Shown one piece after another: positions 44,601 to 53,157 of a DNA stretch of 64,000 nucleotides. The notes under the pieces were generated by a model that saw only the letters and a list, made by a program, of their open reading frames with translations, ran no database searches and was not told where the DNA came from. The translations under genes were made by a program, and so were the position numbers. Source of the stretch: Pseudomonas sp. StFLB209 (GTDB lineage Bacteria > Pseudomonadota > Gammaproteobacteria > Pseudomonadales > Pseudomonadaceae); contig NZ_AP014637.1 of assembly GCF_000829415.1 (NCBI RefSeq), positions 62,001 through 126,000 of the forward strand, written 5' to 3'. Every line of letters begins with the position of its first letter. The stretch's first letter is position 1.

Positions 44601-47258
44601 GAGGCACAGTCAGTCAACGCTCGCCTGAGCACCGCCATCTGGAGGCACTGGACGCGGCACAGCCTGCCCGAGCTGGGCCTGGCACCCGAGCCACTGCACC
44701 TGGAAAATTTTGCCCTGCAAGACTTTGCGCCGCAGTTGCCGGCGTTCTTTGAGCAGCGTGTCACCGCTCTGCAACTCGATGACCTGCGCCCTTCTGCCGC
44801 GCATGGGCGGCCCGCTGACCTGCTGTCTGTCGACAACCAGACCCTGCAACAGTTTCTGTCGCGCTGGGGCAATGCCCGCTCGCTGGGCCTGCGCAACAAT
44901 CCCGGGTCCGGCCTGCTTACCCGCTATTACCCCGGCTTACTGGGTACGGTGTCCAGCAGCCTGCCGAACCTGACCGACTTGCGCCTGATCAATCTGCAAC
45001 TGTTGCTCAACCAGGCGGAAATGGACGGTTTGCTGCCGCTGCTGCAGTTGCGCAACCTGGAGTTGTCCGGCAACCGCTTCAGCCAGCACCAGCCACTGTC
45101 GCTGGAGTGGCTGCGGCCCCAACGGCTGGTGCTGGAGCACACCGAGCTGCGGCATTGGCCGACCTGGCTCGACAGCCGGGTGCCTGGCCCCATTCGCGAG
45201 TTGTCACTGGCCGGGAACCACCTGACCGAATTGCCTGGCTACATTCTCGATAACCCGCACAGCCCGGACAACCATAGCGTGATCGACGTGCGGGGCAATC
45301 CGTTATCAATGGGCACCATCTTGCGTGCGCGCCTGGACGACGCACTGGCCGATCGCTCATTCAGCTACCGGATCGATACCCCGGCCGCCATGGAAATCAA
45401 TCTGGGGGTCCTGATCAGCGAGCGTAACGCACTCACGCAAGCCATCGAAGGCTGGAACGAAGCCAGCACCTCCAGTGTAACCCTGTCGCCGCAGACCATC
45501 GCCCAGCGCCGCCGGATCGGCGTGGCCCTGATGGATCACTGGCGCGCTTATGCCCGTGGTGAATCGCAGACGGCCCTGCATCTGGAAGATATGGATCTGG
45601 CGCAGTTTCCAAGACGCCTGCCGGGTTTCTTTTATTTACGGGTGCGCTCGATGCGCTTGCACCGGATCACAACCACAGATGAGCAATTGGGCAACCTGCT
45701 CAGGTTCATGATCAACCTCGGCAGCTTGCGCATAAGTGGCGAGATAACCCCGCTGCTTTCGCCACCTCAGGCGCTGCTGGGGCTTTCGAGTTTCAGCAAC
45801 CTGAGCCTGATTGACACAAACTTGCGCATCGACCGGCGCTGGACCGATTTTTTCGCTCGTATGGTGCGATTGGAAAGCCTGGAGCTCGACGGCAACTTTC
45901 TCGGCGACGTGCAGGAAGTATCCAGCCTGGGGCACCTGAGGCTGCGCTGGCTGTCGCTGCGCAATACCGGACTTCAAAGCTGGCCTGCCTGGATGACCGA
46001 CAGGTTGCCCGCTACTCTGGAGACACTGATTCTGGATAACAACCAGTTGCAGGACATTCCCGAACAACTGCTGGCCAACCCGCGCCGCCAGTGGGGGCAC
46101 ACTGAAATAAGCCTGCGCGGCAATCCGTTGTCCCACGAAGCGATGCAGCGCGCCCATACCTCACAACGTTACGGGCGCTCGTACAGCTTTGAAATGGACT
46201 TGCCGCCGCAAATCCGCGAAATCGCCTGGTACGAGTCCCACGACTCCGACTCGACCATGACCGAGTCCGACTACTCAATGCACACCCATAGCCCGGCCAC
46301 CTCGTCGACCCTGGAGCTATCGGGCATCGAACCCTGGCTGGACAATAACACTGAGCGTCCTGAAATCTGGCGACAACTGGAACAGGATGGCGATGCCAGT
46401 CACTTGCTGGCGCTGATCGACTACCTGCAACAAAGCGCCGACTACCGCAATCAGTCCAGCCGTGCGCAACTGGTCGAGCGAGTCTGGCAGGTTCTGGAGG
46501 CTGCGGCGCGATCGCCAGAGTTGCGGGCCACCCTGGACGGCATCGCCGAGCAACCGCTGCAAATGATCAGAGAACAGGACACCTGCCCCGACGGGGTCAT
46601 GGTGGAATTCAACCAGATGGAAGTCATGGTTTTCACTCAGCAGTCGTTGCAGGACCTGCCTGCCACCAGCAGGGGCGCGGCATTATTGAACCTGACCCGA
46701 CGCCTGTATCGCCTGCATGAGCTTGATCGCATTGCCCGCGAGCAGGCCAATGGTCGGGATGAAGCGGAGGTGCGCCTGGCCTACCGGTTGCGTTGGGCAC
46801 AAGAGCTGGACCTGCCGGTCCCGCCGCAGCGCATGCTTTATGAAGCCCACGCCCGCTTGCAGCCTGACGAGCTGAACGCGGCGCTGGCGCGGGTGCAGGC
46901 CGGTGAACGGGGTGATTCATTCCTGGCGTTTGCGATTACCCAGATGCCGTGGGTCACTTACCTGCGCGAAGAGTACGCGACAGGCTTCAACGGCTTGCAA
47001 AGAATCTATCGCGACAATCTCAATCGCCTGACCGATCGTTACGAGCAGCTTGGCCTGAGCCTGAGCAGTGCACAATTCGAGGCCGAGGCTCGCACGCTGG
47101 ACCAGCAGTATCAGGACGACCAACTGACCTTGCTGAGGGCGCTGACCGTAGATGCGGTCGTTTCAGGACCCTCGCCGGATCAGCCAGCGGCGCTGGCTGA
47201 ACCACCGGCGTCTGGAGCGCTTATGCCTGACGCACCTGAGCCTCCAGCTCAGCCTTGA
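41616..47258 (+). CDS. Giant LRR protein with NEL-type E3 ubiquitin ligase domain
   Basis: Protein of about 1880 residues. The N-terminal 950 residues resemble the toxin-like region of Pseudomonas NEL proteins (PAWLANAGPDTHTALRKAA at the start) and include a hydrophobic segment near 445-475 (FAVPALGVVMLGVTAVQLCYEV). Two related LRR modules lie at about 988-1226 and 1290-1510, each ending in a RGNPLS motif. The C-terminal NEL domain (about 1590-1860) has the catalytic CxD motif TCPDG, Cys1657. NEL proteins are bacterial E3 ligases delivered to host cells; delivery here is unknown and no secretion genes are nearby. Its end overlaps the next gene's 3' end by 38 nt. Confidence 0.85.
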   Translation: MDISLSDGLPTRLQTHRAIIERRTPAWLANAGPDTHTALRKAASQALKQPWLTKARDDTPAIVEQLQALYAEHHHLQQRIAPSLQRLGTLEDFSAPRLTQAIKQQFDLDLDVRAAHLFHASHTRTEDTFANVAKDPIVQANSALRAAIRPLLEAALQNFQAEDTVPGAMDRDKHFKAEVFASHQVLGPILQGTPVALPAHEFAALSRRLDLGGEYQKHIDSVFDRVTISDLQAFERSTLLLQVHLALLKQRIDAPAHTALLNLLHGRPDAQLNGQQLYCSALTLWDVELTGVVLISTDRDASTSVQPVMLYIPEDPVAPLQLHASAQALHKALRESLFNKRYADFFSGLLPARQRSHVMNTLYKHLYPKVKKGPWYGQRWLEHEADHNARLKLGENHLAQPLFETLVHRKLTVIKDDARFNGVPTAEQDQRSHEQRMAWWRDKALNVLNIAAFAVPALGVVMLGVTAVQLCYEVYESIESWEHDERQQALSYLLDVVENIALMAAIGKLAAHTVPLPAIEVPAFVETLTPVRLPGGQRRLWKPDLAPFAHDVLLPAELKPNALGLYEHQGKQWLVLDEGTYSVKADSHGDFVIEHPDTGQHFEPPLRHNGAGAWLHPLDNPRQMHGLKLLRRLGYDTASLPDAMARQALQASNTSEAVLRHALTELGRPPALLVDTIQRLQLDRELSQAGQPELFDTRYQARQASPVAGVEALQQALPSRLPASVAQELWSHASTAQQQQLLNEHKLPIQLAEEARHYRQQLRLTRAYEGLYRQSSHNPDTDQLILHSLESLVGWSSELRLEIRDGSFNGALLDSVGPVDAPKRKVLIKEQGGYSARDAQDRHLNDRADLYASILHALPDAERQALGIPHTGQRAVLQRLIQYQPLARHQLRRVLAMPEIRPGFRSPMRLADGRIGYLLSGRPGTHWTVSRHYLLDRLSLLEFDMLWPDEMLQRLQDFGMSLERIDARLDAVLEEQRLLRESLETWRGLEPLQTEEAQSVNARLSTAIWRHWTRHSLPELGLAPEPLHLENFALQDFAPQLPAFFEQRVTALQLDDLRPSAAHGRPADLLSVDNQTLQQFLSRWGNARSLGLRNNPGSGLLTRYYPGLLGTVSSSLPNLTDLRLINLQLLLNQAEMDGLLPLLQLRNLELSGNRFSQHQPLSLEWLRPQRLVLEHTELRHWPTWLDSRVPGPIRELSLAGNHLTELPGYILDNPHSPDNHSVIDVRGNPLSMGTILRARLDDALADRSFSYRIDTPAAMEINLGVLISERNALTQAIEGWNEASTSSVTLSPQTIAQRRRIGVALMDHWRAYARGESQTALHLEDMDLAQFPRRLPGFFYLRVRSMRLHRITTTDEQLGNLLRFMINLGSLRISGEITPLLSPPQALLGLSSFSNLSLIDTNLRIDRRWTDFFARMVRLESLELDGNFLGDVQEVSSLGHLRLRWLSLRNTGLQSWPAWMTDRLPATLETLILDNNQLQDIPEQLLANPRRQWGHTEISLRGNPLSHEAMQRAHTSQRYGRSYSFEMDLPPQIREIAWYESHDSDSTMTESDYSMHTHSPATSSTLELSGIEPWLDNNTERPEIWRQLEQDGDASHLLALIDYLQQSADYRNQSSRAQLVERVWQVLEAAARSPELRATLDGIAEQPLQMIREQDTCPDGVMVEFNQMEVMVFTQQSLQDLPATSRGAALLNLTRRLYRLHELDRIAREQANGRDEAEVRLAYRLRWAQELDLPVPPQRMLYEAHARLQPDELNAALARVQAGERGDSFLAFAITQMPWVTYLREEYATGFNGLQRIYRDNLNRLTDRYEQLGLSLSSAQFEAEARTLDQQYQDDQLTLLRALTVDAVVSGPSPDQPAALAEPPASGALMPDAPEPPAQP

Positions 47259-47925
47259 GCGTCGGTGCCAGGTTGAGCTGACGGGCCAGTTCGTCAAGGT
47301 AGGCACGCTCCATGAAGTGCTCCTCATCGACGAGAATCAGGCTGGCAATGTACATTTCGGCGGCAATTTCCGGGGTGCGTGCGGCGCGCGCCACGTCTGC
47401 CGGGTCCAGCGGCTTGTCCAGTTCGGCATGCAGCCACTGGCGGAACTGCCGGTCGTCATGAAGCTTGACGAACTCGCCCTCGATCAACTCACGCTCGCGC
47501 TGGTCCACATGCCCATCGGCCTTGGCAGCGGCCACCAGCGCACGCAGGATCGCCTGGCTGTGTTCCTCGGCCTGATCGGCGGGCAGCCGGTCAATGGTCT
47601 GCGGTTCACGCAGACCGGCCTGGCCCTGGCTGGCCTGCCAGTTGTTGTAAGCCTTGTAGGCAATCACGCCCAGCGCCGCCAGGCCGCCGTAGGTCAGCAC
47701 CTTGCCGCCCATGCCGCGGCCTTTCTTGCCTTTGAGCAGGCTCATGGCCCCGGCGGCCAGCGCACCACCGCCAGCACCTGACAACAAACCGCCCAGCCCG
47801 CCAGCCGCAGCGCCGGGCAACAGGCCGCCCGCCTTGGGACGCTTGCCCGATGTGCCGCTGACCTTGTCCTGCAGCATCTGCTGACCGGAGCGCAGCAGTT
47901 GATCGAGCAGACCTCGAGTATTCAT
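47221..47925 (-). CDS. YebE-type membrane protein (DUF533, TerB-like)
   Basis: Protein of 234 residues. The N-terminal MNTRGLLDQLLRSGQQML precedes a glycine/alanine-rich stretch (about 35-75), a hydrophobic helix (VLTYGGLAALGVIAYKAY) and a C-terminal helical TerB-like domain (LVAAAKADGHVDQRERELIEGEF). Function is unknown; E. coli YebE is induced by envelope stress. ATG at 47925 is the family start. Its 3' end overlaps the convergent NEL gene. Confidence 0.85.
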   Translation of the reverse strand: MNTRGLLDQLLRSGQQMLQDKVSGTSGKRPKAGGLLPGAAAGGLGGLLSGAGGGALAAGAMSLLKGKKGRGMGGKVLTYGGLAALGVIAYKAYNNWQASQGQAGLREPQTIDRLPADQAEEHSQAILRALVAAAKADGHVDQRERELIEGEFVKLHDDRQFRQWLHAELDKPLDPADVARAARTPEIAAEMYIASLILVDEEHFMERAYLDELARQLNLAPTLKAELEAQVRQA

Positions 47926-48270
47926 GAATGTGTTCCTCGACCTTGATGGGATGTTCAATTGACCCACACAGTAAGGCGAAGTCACCCATGTACGGTTGTT
48001 ACTAATAATTCCAGATATTTCATCGGCCACTGATGCCCGACTCATCGGCAACTAAGGGGGCCGCCGTATCAGCAGGTACAAAAGTTGATATTCATTTGAA
48101 TAAACTCCACTCATACGAATCGCCCTATTGATCCCGATGCAGGCGCTGCTGAGCCCCTTGTAAAATCGTTGATCGGCCGCCGCCTGGCGGATTTATTTCA
48201 ACTACCACTGCCTAGGCTATGTGCCCTACAACCTCCCCATAAAAGTTGCGCACTTGCACGGGCAGAATCA
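47926..48270. other. Intergenic region upstream of the ketosynthase promoter
   Basis: Apart from the MerR-type promoter at 48271-48302, I see no gene, terminator or repeat in this 345-nt stretch. The part near 48060-48130 is AT-rich and may hold the YebE promoter. Confidence 0.4.
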
Positions 48271-48302
48271 TTGACTCTCCCCTTTACGGGAGAGTTTAGA
48301 CT
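48271..48302 (+). promoter_or_regulatory. MerR-type promoter with 20-bp spacer and dyad
   Basis: TTGACT (-35, 48271-48276) and TAGACT (-10, 48297-48302) are 20 bp apart. The spacer region carries a perfect dyad ACTCTCCC/GGGAGAGT (48274-48281 and 48288-48295). An overlong spacer containing a dyad is the signature of MerR-activated promoters. It would drive the ketosynthase gene 130 nt downstream; the MerR gene at 49528-49872 is the obvious candidate regulator. Confidence 0.75.
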
Positions 48303-48430
48303 GCGCGCCGTATCTGCCGGGGCCAGAGCCTTCAACAGGCCTTGCCCAACGCTTGCAGAACGCAGCATCTGCCTGGTCTCTGATCATCCCCGGATGCCCT
48401 CTGTTTATGGAAAAGCTCTGGAGTAACACC

Positions 48431-49495
48431 ATGGAAAAAGCCGACGTACTGGTAACCGGCTACGGTCTGGTCGCACCGACGGTCATGGATGCCAGAGGTT
48501 TATTTGCCCTGCTGGGCCAACATGGCTCGTGCCTGCGCGAACATCCAGACCAGCCCAGCGGCCCGGCAGGCTTTATCGACGAGCAGCAGTGGCAACTGAT
48601 CGACGAGGCGATTACCGATGAGTCTGCCAACCAGTCGCGCCACACCCTGCTTAGTCGCTATGTTGCCGAACAGGCACTCGGCCAGGCAGCCTTGCGCGCC
48701 GAAGACTTCAGTGCCGCCCGCAGCGGATTGTTTCTCGGGTGCCAACCGGGGCAGTATCGGCAGACCCGCTGCCTGGCTCAGTGGCTGGGGGTGCATGAGT
48801 ATGTGTCGAGCCATTCGGACGCCTGTGCCGCCGGCACCGTTGCCATCGGTAACGCGTATCGCGCGGTTGCCAACGGCGAGCTGGAACTGGCGCTGTGCGG
48901 CGGTATTGAACTGCTGCCTGAGGGCAGCTTCGCCTCCAGTGCCCAGGCACCCAGCCCGTTCATCCCCAGCGAAGGGGCAGCGCTGATCGTGCTGGAATCG
49001 GCCAGCCACGCGCAACGCCGTGGCGCGCGGGCCTTGGGCCGGGTACTGGGCTACGCCGATCGGTATCAAGACACTGCCGAGCCCGGTGCACTTTATGTGC
49101 AGTGCATGCAGGCCGCGTTACATGACGCGGGGCTGGCGCCGCGCCAGGTTCAGCATGTCAATGTCCACAGCCCCTCGCCGCTGAGCATGGACAACCACGA
49201 AGCCCAGGCTGTCAAACAGGTATTCGGCACCGCCCTGCCCGACACGACATTCGCCGCCAACAAGTTCGCCGTCGGACACGCCCTGGCCGGTAGCGGCGCC
49301 ATCGAAGCCGTCCTGTCATTGATGTCGCTGCAATTGGGCGTGCTGCTGCCGACGCCAGACGACGGCGCAGCCAGGTCGCCACATACCACCATGAACTTCC
49401 CTGATTCGCTACAGCAACAGACCATCGATGCGGTGCTGTCCAACTCGTTCAGCCGTAACGGCACCAGCAGTTCTCTGGTACTTGGTCGTGGCTGA
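48431..49495 (+). CDS. Orphan beta-ketoacyl synthase-like protein
   Basis: Thiolase-fold protein of 354 residues. The nucleophile Cys is in SDACAAGTVAIGNAY, the first His in VNVHSPSPLSMDNHEA (in place of HGTGT) and the second in NKFAVGHALAGSGAIEAVL. So Cys-His-His is kept, but the first His motif is atypical. It is shorter than FabF (about 410) and no acyl carrier protein or other synthase gene is near. Role could be in a specialised acyl condensation. The ATG has GGAG 9 nt upstream; the MerR-type promoter lies ahead. Confidence 0.8.
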   Translation: MEKADVLVTGYGLVAPTVMDARGLFALLGQHGSCLREHPDQPSGPAGFIDEQQWQLIDEAITDESANQSRHTLLSRYVAEQALGQAALRAEDFSAARSGLFLGCQPGQYRQTRCLAQWLGVHEYVSSHSDACAAGTVAIGNAYRAVANGELELALCGGIELLPEGSFASSAQAPSPFIPSEGAALIVLESASHAQRRGARALGRVLGYADRYQDTAEPGALYVQCMQAALHDAGLAPRQVQHVNVHSPSPLSMDNHEAQAVKQVFGTALPDTTFAANKFAVGHALAGSGAIEAVLSLMSLQLGVLLPTPDDGAARSPHTTMNFPDSLQQQTIDAVLSNSFSRNGTSSSLVLGRG

Positions 49496-49527
49496 GTGAT
49501 CATGCCGGGATGGTCGTGCAATCAGAC

Positions 49528-49872
49528 TCAGGCGCTGGTCAGTCGGCGCTCGAAAGCCAGCAAGCCATCGAGCATCTGCTGCAAGTGAGCCATCTGGTTA
49601 GTGAGTTCGAGCTTTTTCGCAATAATGGCATCAAGCATCAATTGCCGTGGCAGTTCTCCGACCTGCTGGCCCTGCAGGATGGCCTGCATTTCCTTGAGCT
49701 TGAAGCCCAACTGTTGAGCGCCTTTGATAAAACTCAGGCGCTCAACCGTTTCATGGGTATAAATCCGATACTTTCCTTCGCGCAGTGGCTCGGGTAGCAG
49801 GCCAATCGCCTCGTAATGGCGAATGCATTTGACCGTAGTGCCCGCCAGGCGGGCGACTTTGCCGATAAACAT
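49528..49872 (-). CDS. MerR family transcriptional regulator
   Basis: Protein of about 114 residues. N-terminal winged helix MFIGKVARLAGTTVKCIRHYEAIGLLP, effector-free coiled coil and a short tail. It lacks the C-terminal metal-binding cysteines of CueR/ZntR; its only Cys is in the recognition region (VKCIRHYE). ATG at 49872 is used, but a TTG two codons upstream fits the GGAG Shine-Dalgarno better. It is convergent with the ketosynthase gene, whose promoter has a MerR-type dyad. Confidence 0.85.
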   Translation of the reverse strand: MFIGKVARLAGTTVKCIRHYEAIGLLPEPLREGKYRIYTHETVERLSFIKGAQQLGFKLKEMQAILQGQQVGELPRQLMLDAIIAKKLELTNQMAHLQQMLDGLLAFERRLTSA

Positions 49873-50014
49873 GAGCAACTGAACTCCATGGCCTTTTGAC
49901 ACACTCGCGCCAGCATAAGCGCGAATTGTGACATGCCGGAGTGCCTCAGCAACCGCTCAAGATCAATGAAAGCACCGCAATAGAGCCTTGCGCGTATTGC
50001 GGTGCGGATGGCTG

Positions 50015-51121
50015 TCAATCGCGCAGGTCAGATTCGTGGATGGGCTGGTCGCGATGGGTTGCCCGTTGATACTGAGCGGGCCATACCGCCTGCCGGCTGC
50101 CCAGGTCGTCATCGGCATGCAGCGCCCAGTAGGGGTCGCGCAGCAGCTCACGGGCCAGCAGAATGATATCGGCCTGGCCGGTGCGCAGAATGTGTTCGGC
50201 CTGGGCCGGTTCGGTAATCATGCCGACAGTGCCGGTGGCAATGTCTGCCTCCTTGCGGATGCGCTCGGCAAAGCGGGTCTGGTAACCCGGCCCGACCGGT
50301 ATTTCGGCATGCACTGAAGTCCCCCCGGACGATACATCGATCAGGTCAGCCCCCAGTGTCTTCAACCGCCGCGCCAGCTCGACGGTTTCATCAGGGTTCC
50401 AGCCATCCTCTACCCAATCGGTGGCCGACACTCGCACGAACAGCGGCAACTCGGCGGGCCAGACTTCGCGCACCGCTTCAGTGACCTGGCAGACCAGCCG
50501 GATGCGATTTTCAAACGAACCACCGTAGCGGTCATTGCGCCGGTTGCTCAGCGGCGACAGGAACTGATGCAACAGATAACCATGTGCTGCATGGACTTCG
50601 ACAACCTTGAAGCCTGCGGCCAGCGCCCGTCGGGTCGAGGCCACAAAGGCATCAATGACCTCGTTGATCTGGTCCGGGCTCAAGGGCTGCGGGGCGACAT
50701 GTTCAGGGTCAAAGGCAACCGCCGATGGCCCCCATGGCTGCCAGCCGCCCTCTTCGAGCGGTACGTTGCCATGCTTGCCCAGCCAGGGCCGCCAGGTACT
50801 GGCCTTGCGGCCGGCGTGGGCCAGCTGGATGGCCGGGACGGCGCCCTGGGCTGTAATGAAACGGGTGATGCGCTGCAGCGGGGCAATTTGCTCGTCGTTC
50901 CAGAGACCCAGGTCCTGAGGGGTGATACGACCATCAGCGGTGACGGCGGTGGCCTCGGTAAAGATCAACCCGGCGCCGCCGACTGCGCGACTGCCGAGGT
51001 GGACCAGATGCCAGTCGTTGGCCAGCCCGTCGACACTTGAGTACTGACACATCGGCGACACCGCGATGCGGTTCGGCAGTTGCAGTTGGCGCAGGGTATA
51101 GGGTTCTAGCAGCAGACTCAT
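50015..51121 (-). CDS. Old yellow enzyme family NADH:flavin oxidoreductase (XenA/YqjM type)
   Basis: FMN enzyme of 368 residues reducing activated alkenes or nitro compounds. YqjM-type features: SPMCQYSS with the redox-tuning Cys, QLAHAGRKAS (His-Ala-Gly-Arg), and VHAAHGYLLHQFLSP active-site region. The start at 51121 gives the usual MSLLLEPYTL N terminus. It precedes the MerR gene on the same strand by 142 nt, so co-transcription is possible. Confidence 0.92.
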   Translation of the reverse strand: MSLLLEPYTLRQLQLPNRIAVSPMCQYSSVDGLANDWHLVHLGSRAVGGAGLIFTEATAVTADGRITPQDLGLWNDEQIAPLQRITRFITAQGAVPAIQLAHAGRKASTWRPWLGKHGNVPLEEGGWQPWGPSAVAFDPEHVAPQPLSPDQINEVIDAFVASTRRALAAGFKVVEVHAAHGYLLHQFLSPLSNRRNDRYGGSFENRIRLVCQVTEAVREVWPAELPLFVRVSATDWVEDGWNPDETVELARRLKTLGADLIDVSSGGTSVHAEIPVGPGYQTRFAERIRKEADIATGTVGMITEPAQAEHILRTGQADIILLARELLRDPYWALHADDDLGSRQAVWPAQYQRATHRDQPIHESDLRD

Positions 51122-51296
51122 GGCGACCTCTCTTGTGACAGTCAGGCGTGCAGCACTTCGTAGGAAGGAGCAGTGCCGGCCGCGCAGGTCGTGACCAATC
51201 CAGGCCGTTATCGACGATGCGTGGCGGCTTCTCCTTTTTCTATATAGGAGCCTAGTCGACAATTGCCATGGGCACAGGGTTCATCGCTTTGCACGT

Positions 51297-51322
51297 CGTA
51301 GGAGCGGCTTGAGCCGCGAAAG
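51297..51322. repeat. REP unit
   Basis: GTAGGAGCGGCTTGAGCCGCGAAAG, with the GCGGCT-TG-AGCCGC hairpin, is one unit of the same REP family as 29696-29751. It lies between the flavin oxidoreductase and recJ. Confidence 0.75.
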
Positions 51323-51366
51323 CCATTCGCGTGGTGTAAGAGTCTTTGCTGCGGTTGTCTATTCGT

Positions 51367-51394
51367 CAGGTTTCGCCCTGCTGGGCGAAACCTG
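51367..51394 (-). terminator. Hairpin downstream of recJ
   Basis: Perfect 12-bp stem CAGGTTTCGCCC/GGGCGAAACCTG with a 4-nt loop, 16 nt past the recJ stop. There is no T-run, so termination efficiency is uncertain. Confidence 0.55.
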
Positions 51395-51410
51395 TCTCAA
51401 CCGACTCTTT

Positions 51411-53120
51411 TCAACGCGGGGCGATATGGGTCACCAGCAGTTGGACGGTTTCATTACCACGAAACTCGTTGAGGTCCAGCCGGTAGGCCAGTTCTACCCA
51501 GCGGATGTTCGGGTTGGGCCAGATGTCGCGATCTACGCCGAAGGCGATGCCGTCAAGGCGCACACTGCCGCATTCGGTCTTGAGTACCATTTTCAGGTGC
51601 CGTTCACCGACCACCCGTTGCTCGGCCAACTGGAAGATGCCGTGAAACAGCGGCTCGGGGAAGTGTTGTCCCCATGGGCCGGCGTTACGCAGGGCGCGGG
51701 CCAGTTCCAGATGAAACTCTTCGACGGCCAGGGTGCCGTCGGATAACAACCGGCCAGTGAGGTCGTCTTCGTTCAGCTGGCGGCGTACTTCGTCGTCGAA
51801 TGCGGCGCAGAATGCCGGGAAGTTTTGCTCTGGCAGCGACAGGCCTGCGGCCATGGCGTGGCCGCCAAATTTGCTGATCAGCTCGGGATATCGGGCCGCT
51901 ACCGCATCGAGCGCGTCGCGGATATGAAAGCCTGGCACCGAACGCGCCGAGCCTTTGAGCACCCCGTCACCGGCGCTGGCAAAGGCGATGGTGGGCCGGT
52001 GGTAACGCTCCTTGAGCCGTGAAGCGAGGATGCCGATCACCCCTTGATGCCAGTCCGGCTCGAACAGACACAGCCCGAATGGCATGGACTCTTGCGGCAA
52101 GTCCTTGAGCTGTGCCAAGGCTTCGCGCTGCATGCCCTGCTCAATGCTCTTGCGGTCCTGGTTCAGCTCATCGAGCTGCACCGCCATTTCCCGGGCCCGA
52201 TCCGGGTCATCACACAGCAGGCATTCGATCCCCAGGCTCATATCGTCCAGCCGCCCGGCAGCATTCAGACGCGGCCCCAGGATAAACCCCAGGTCGGTAG
52301 AGGTAATGCGTGAAGGATCACGCCGAGCGACCTCAAGAATGGCACGCAGGCCCGGACGGGCGCGACCGGCGCGAATCCGCATCAGGCCCTGATGGACCAG
52401 AATGCGGTTATTGGCATCCAGCGGCACCACGTCAGCGACGCTGCCCAGCGCCACCAGGTCGAGCAACTCACCAAGGTTCGGCTGGGCCCGCTGGTCGAAC
52501 CAGCCGATCTCACGCAGGCGGGCGCGCAGGGCCATCAGTACGTAGAACATCACCCCGACGCCGGCCAGCGATTTGCTCGGAAAGCTGCAGCCTGGCTGGT
52601 TGGGATTGACGATCGCATCGGCGGCCGGCAATTGATGGCCAGGCAAGTGGTGGTCGGTGACCAGCACTCTGAGCCCGGCGGCCTTGGCAGCGGCCACGCC
52701 GTCGACACTGGAGATACCGTTATCGACGGTCATCAACAAGTCTGGTGAGCGCTGCAGCGCCACGTCGACAATTTCCGGGGTCAGGCCATAGCCGTACTCG
52801 AAACGGTTGGGCACCAGATAGTCGACATGCGCAGCGCCCATCAGGCGCAGCCCGAGCACGCCCACGGTGCTGGCAGTCGCACCGTCAGCATCGAAGTCAC
52901 CAACGATCAGGATGCGCTGACGTTGCTGCAAGGCCTCGACCAGCAGGTCCACCGCCGCATCGATGCCCTTGAGCTGTTGATACGCAATCAGCCGCGCCAG
53001 GCTCTTGTCCAGTTCCTCGGCCGAGACCACGCCACGCGACGCATACAGGCGGGTCAGCAGCGGCGGCAGATCGCCAAGAACCGGCAAGGGGCTGGGCATG
53101 GGACGGTGTTCGATACGCAT
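51411..53120 (-). CDS. recJ: Single-stranded-DNA-specific exonuclease RecJ
   Basis: Exonuclease of 569 residues acting 5' to 3' on single-stranded DNA in recombination and mismatch repair. DHH phosphoesterase motifs are present: VGDFDADGATAS, TVDNGISS, VTDHHLPG. The DHHA1 domain has GGHAMAAGLSL. Length is typical. It follows yaeQ on the same strand after 37 nt. Confidence 0.97.
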   Translation of the reverse strand: MRIEHRPMPSPLPVLGDLPPLLTRLYASRGVVSAEELDKSLARLIAYQQLKGIDAAVDLLVEALQQRQRILIVGDFDADGATASTVGVLGLRLMGAAHVDYLVPNRFEYGYGLTPEIVDVALQRSPDLLMTVDNGISSVDGVAAAKAAGLRVLVTDHHLPGHQLPAADAIVNPNQPGCSFPSKSLAGVGVMFYVLMALRARLREIGWFDQRAQPNLGELLDLVALGSVADVVPLDANNRILVHQGLMRIRAGRARPGLRAILEVARRDPSRITSTDLGFILGPRLNAAGRLDDMSLGIECLLCDDPDRAREMAVQLDELNQDRKSIEQGMQREALAQLKDLPQESMPFGLCLFEPDWHQGVIGILASRLKERYHRPTIAFASAGDGVLKGSARSVPGFHIRDALDAVAARYPELISKFGGHAMAAGLSLPEQNFPAFCAAFDDEVRRQLNEDDLTGRLLSDGTLAVEEFHLELARALRNAGPWGQHFPEPLFHGIFQLAEQRVVGERHLKMVLKTECGSVRLDGIAFGVDRDIWPNPNIRWVELAYRLDLNEFRGNETVQLLVTHIAPR

Positions 53121-53157
53121 GGGTACTGATGCCTCTTTTCAAAGTGATACGGGGTGA

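Noticed and set aside
51180..51260. CTCC...GGAG repeat upstream of the flavin oxidoreductase as a second MerR operator
   Set aside because: The arms are 5 nt with a 10-nt gap and are not placed between credible -35 and -10 elements.
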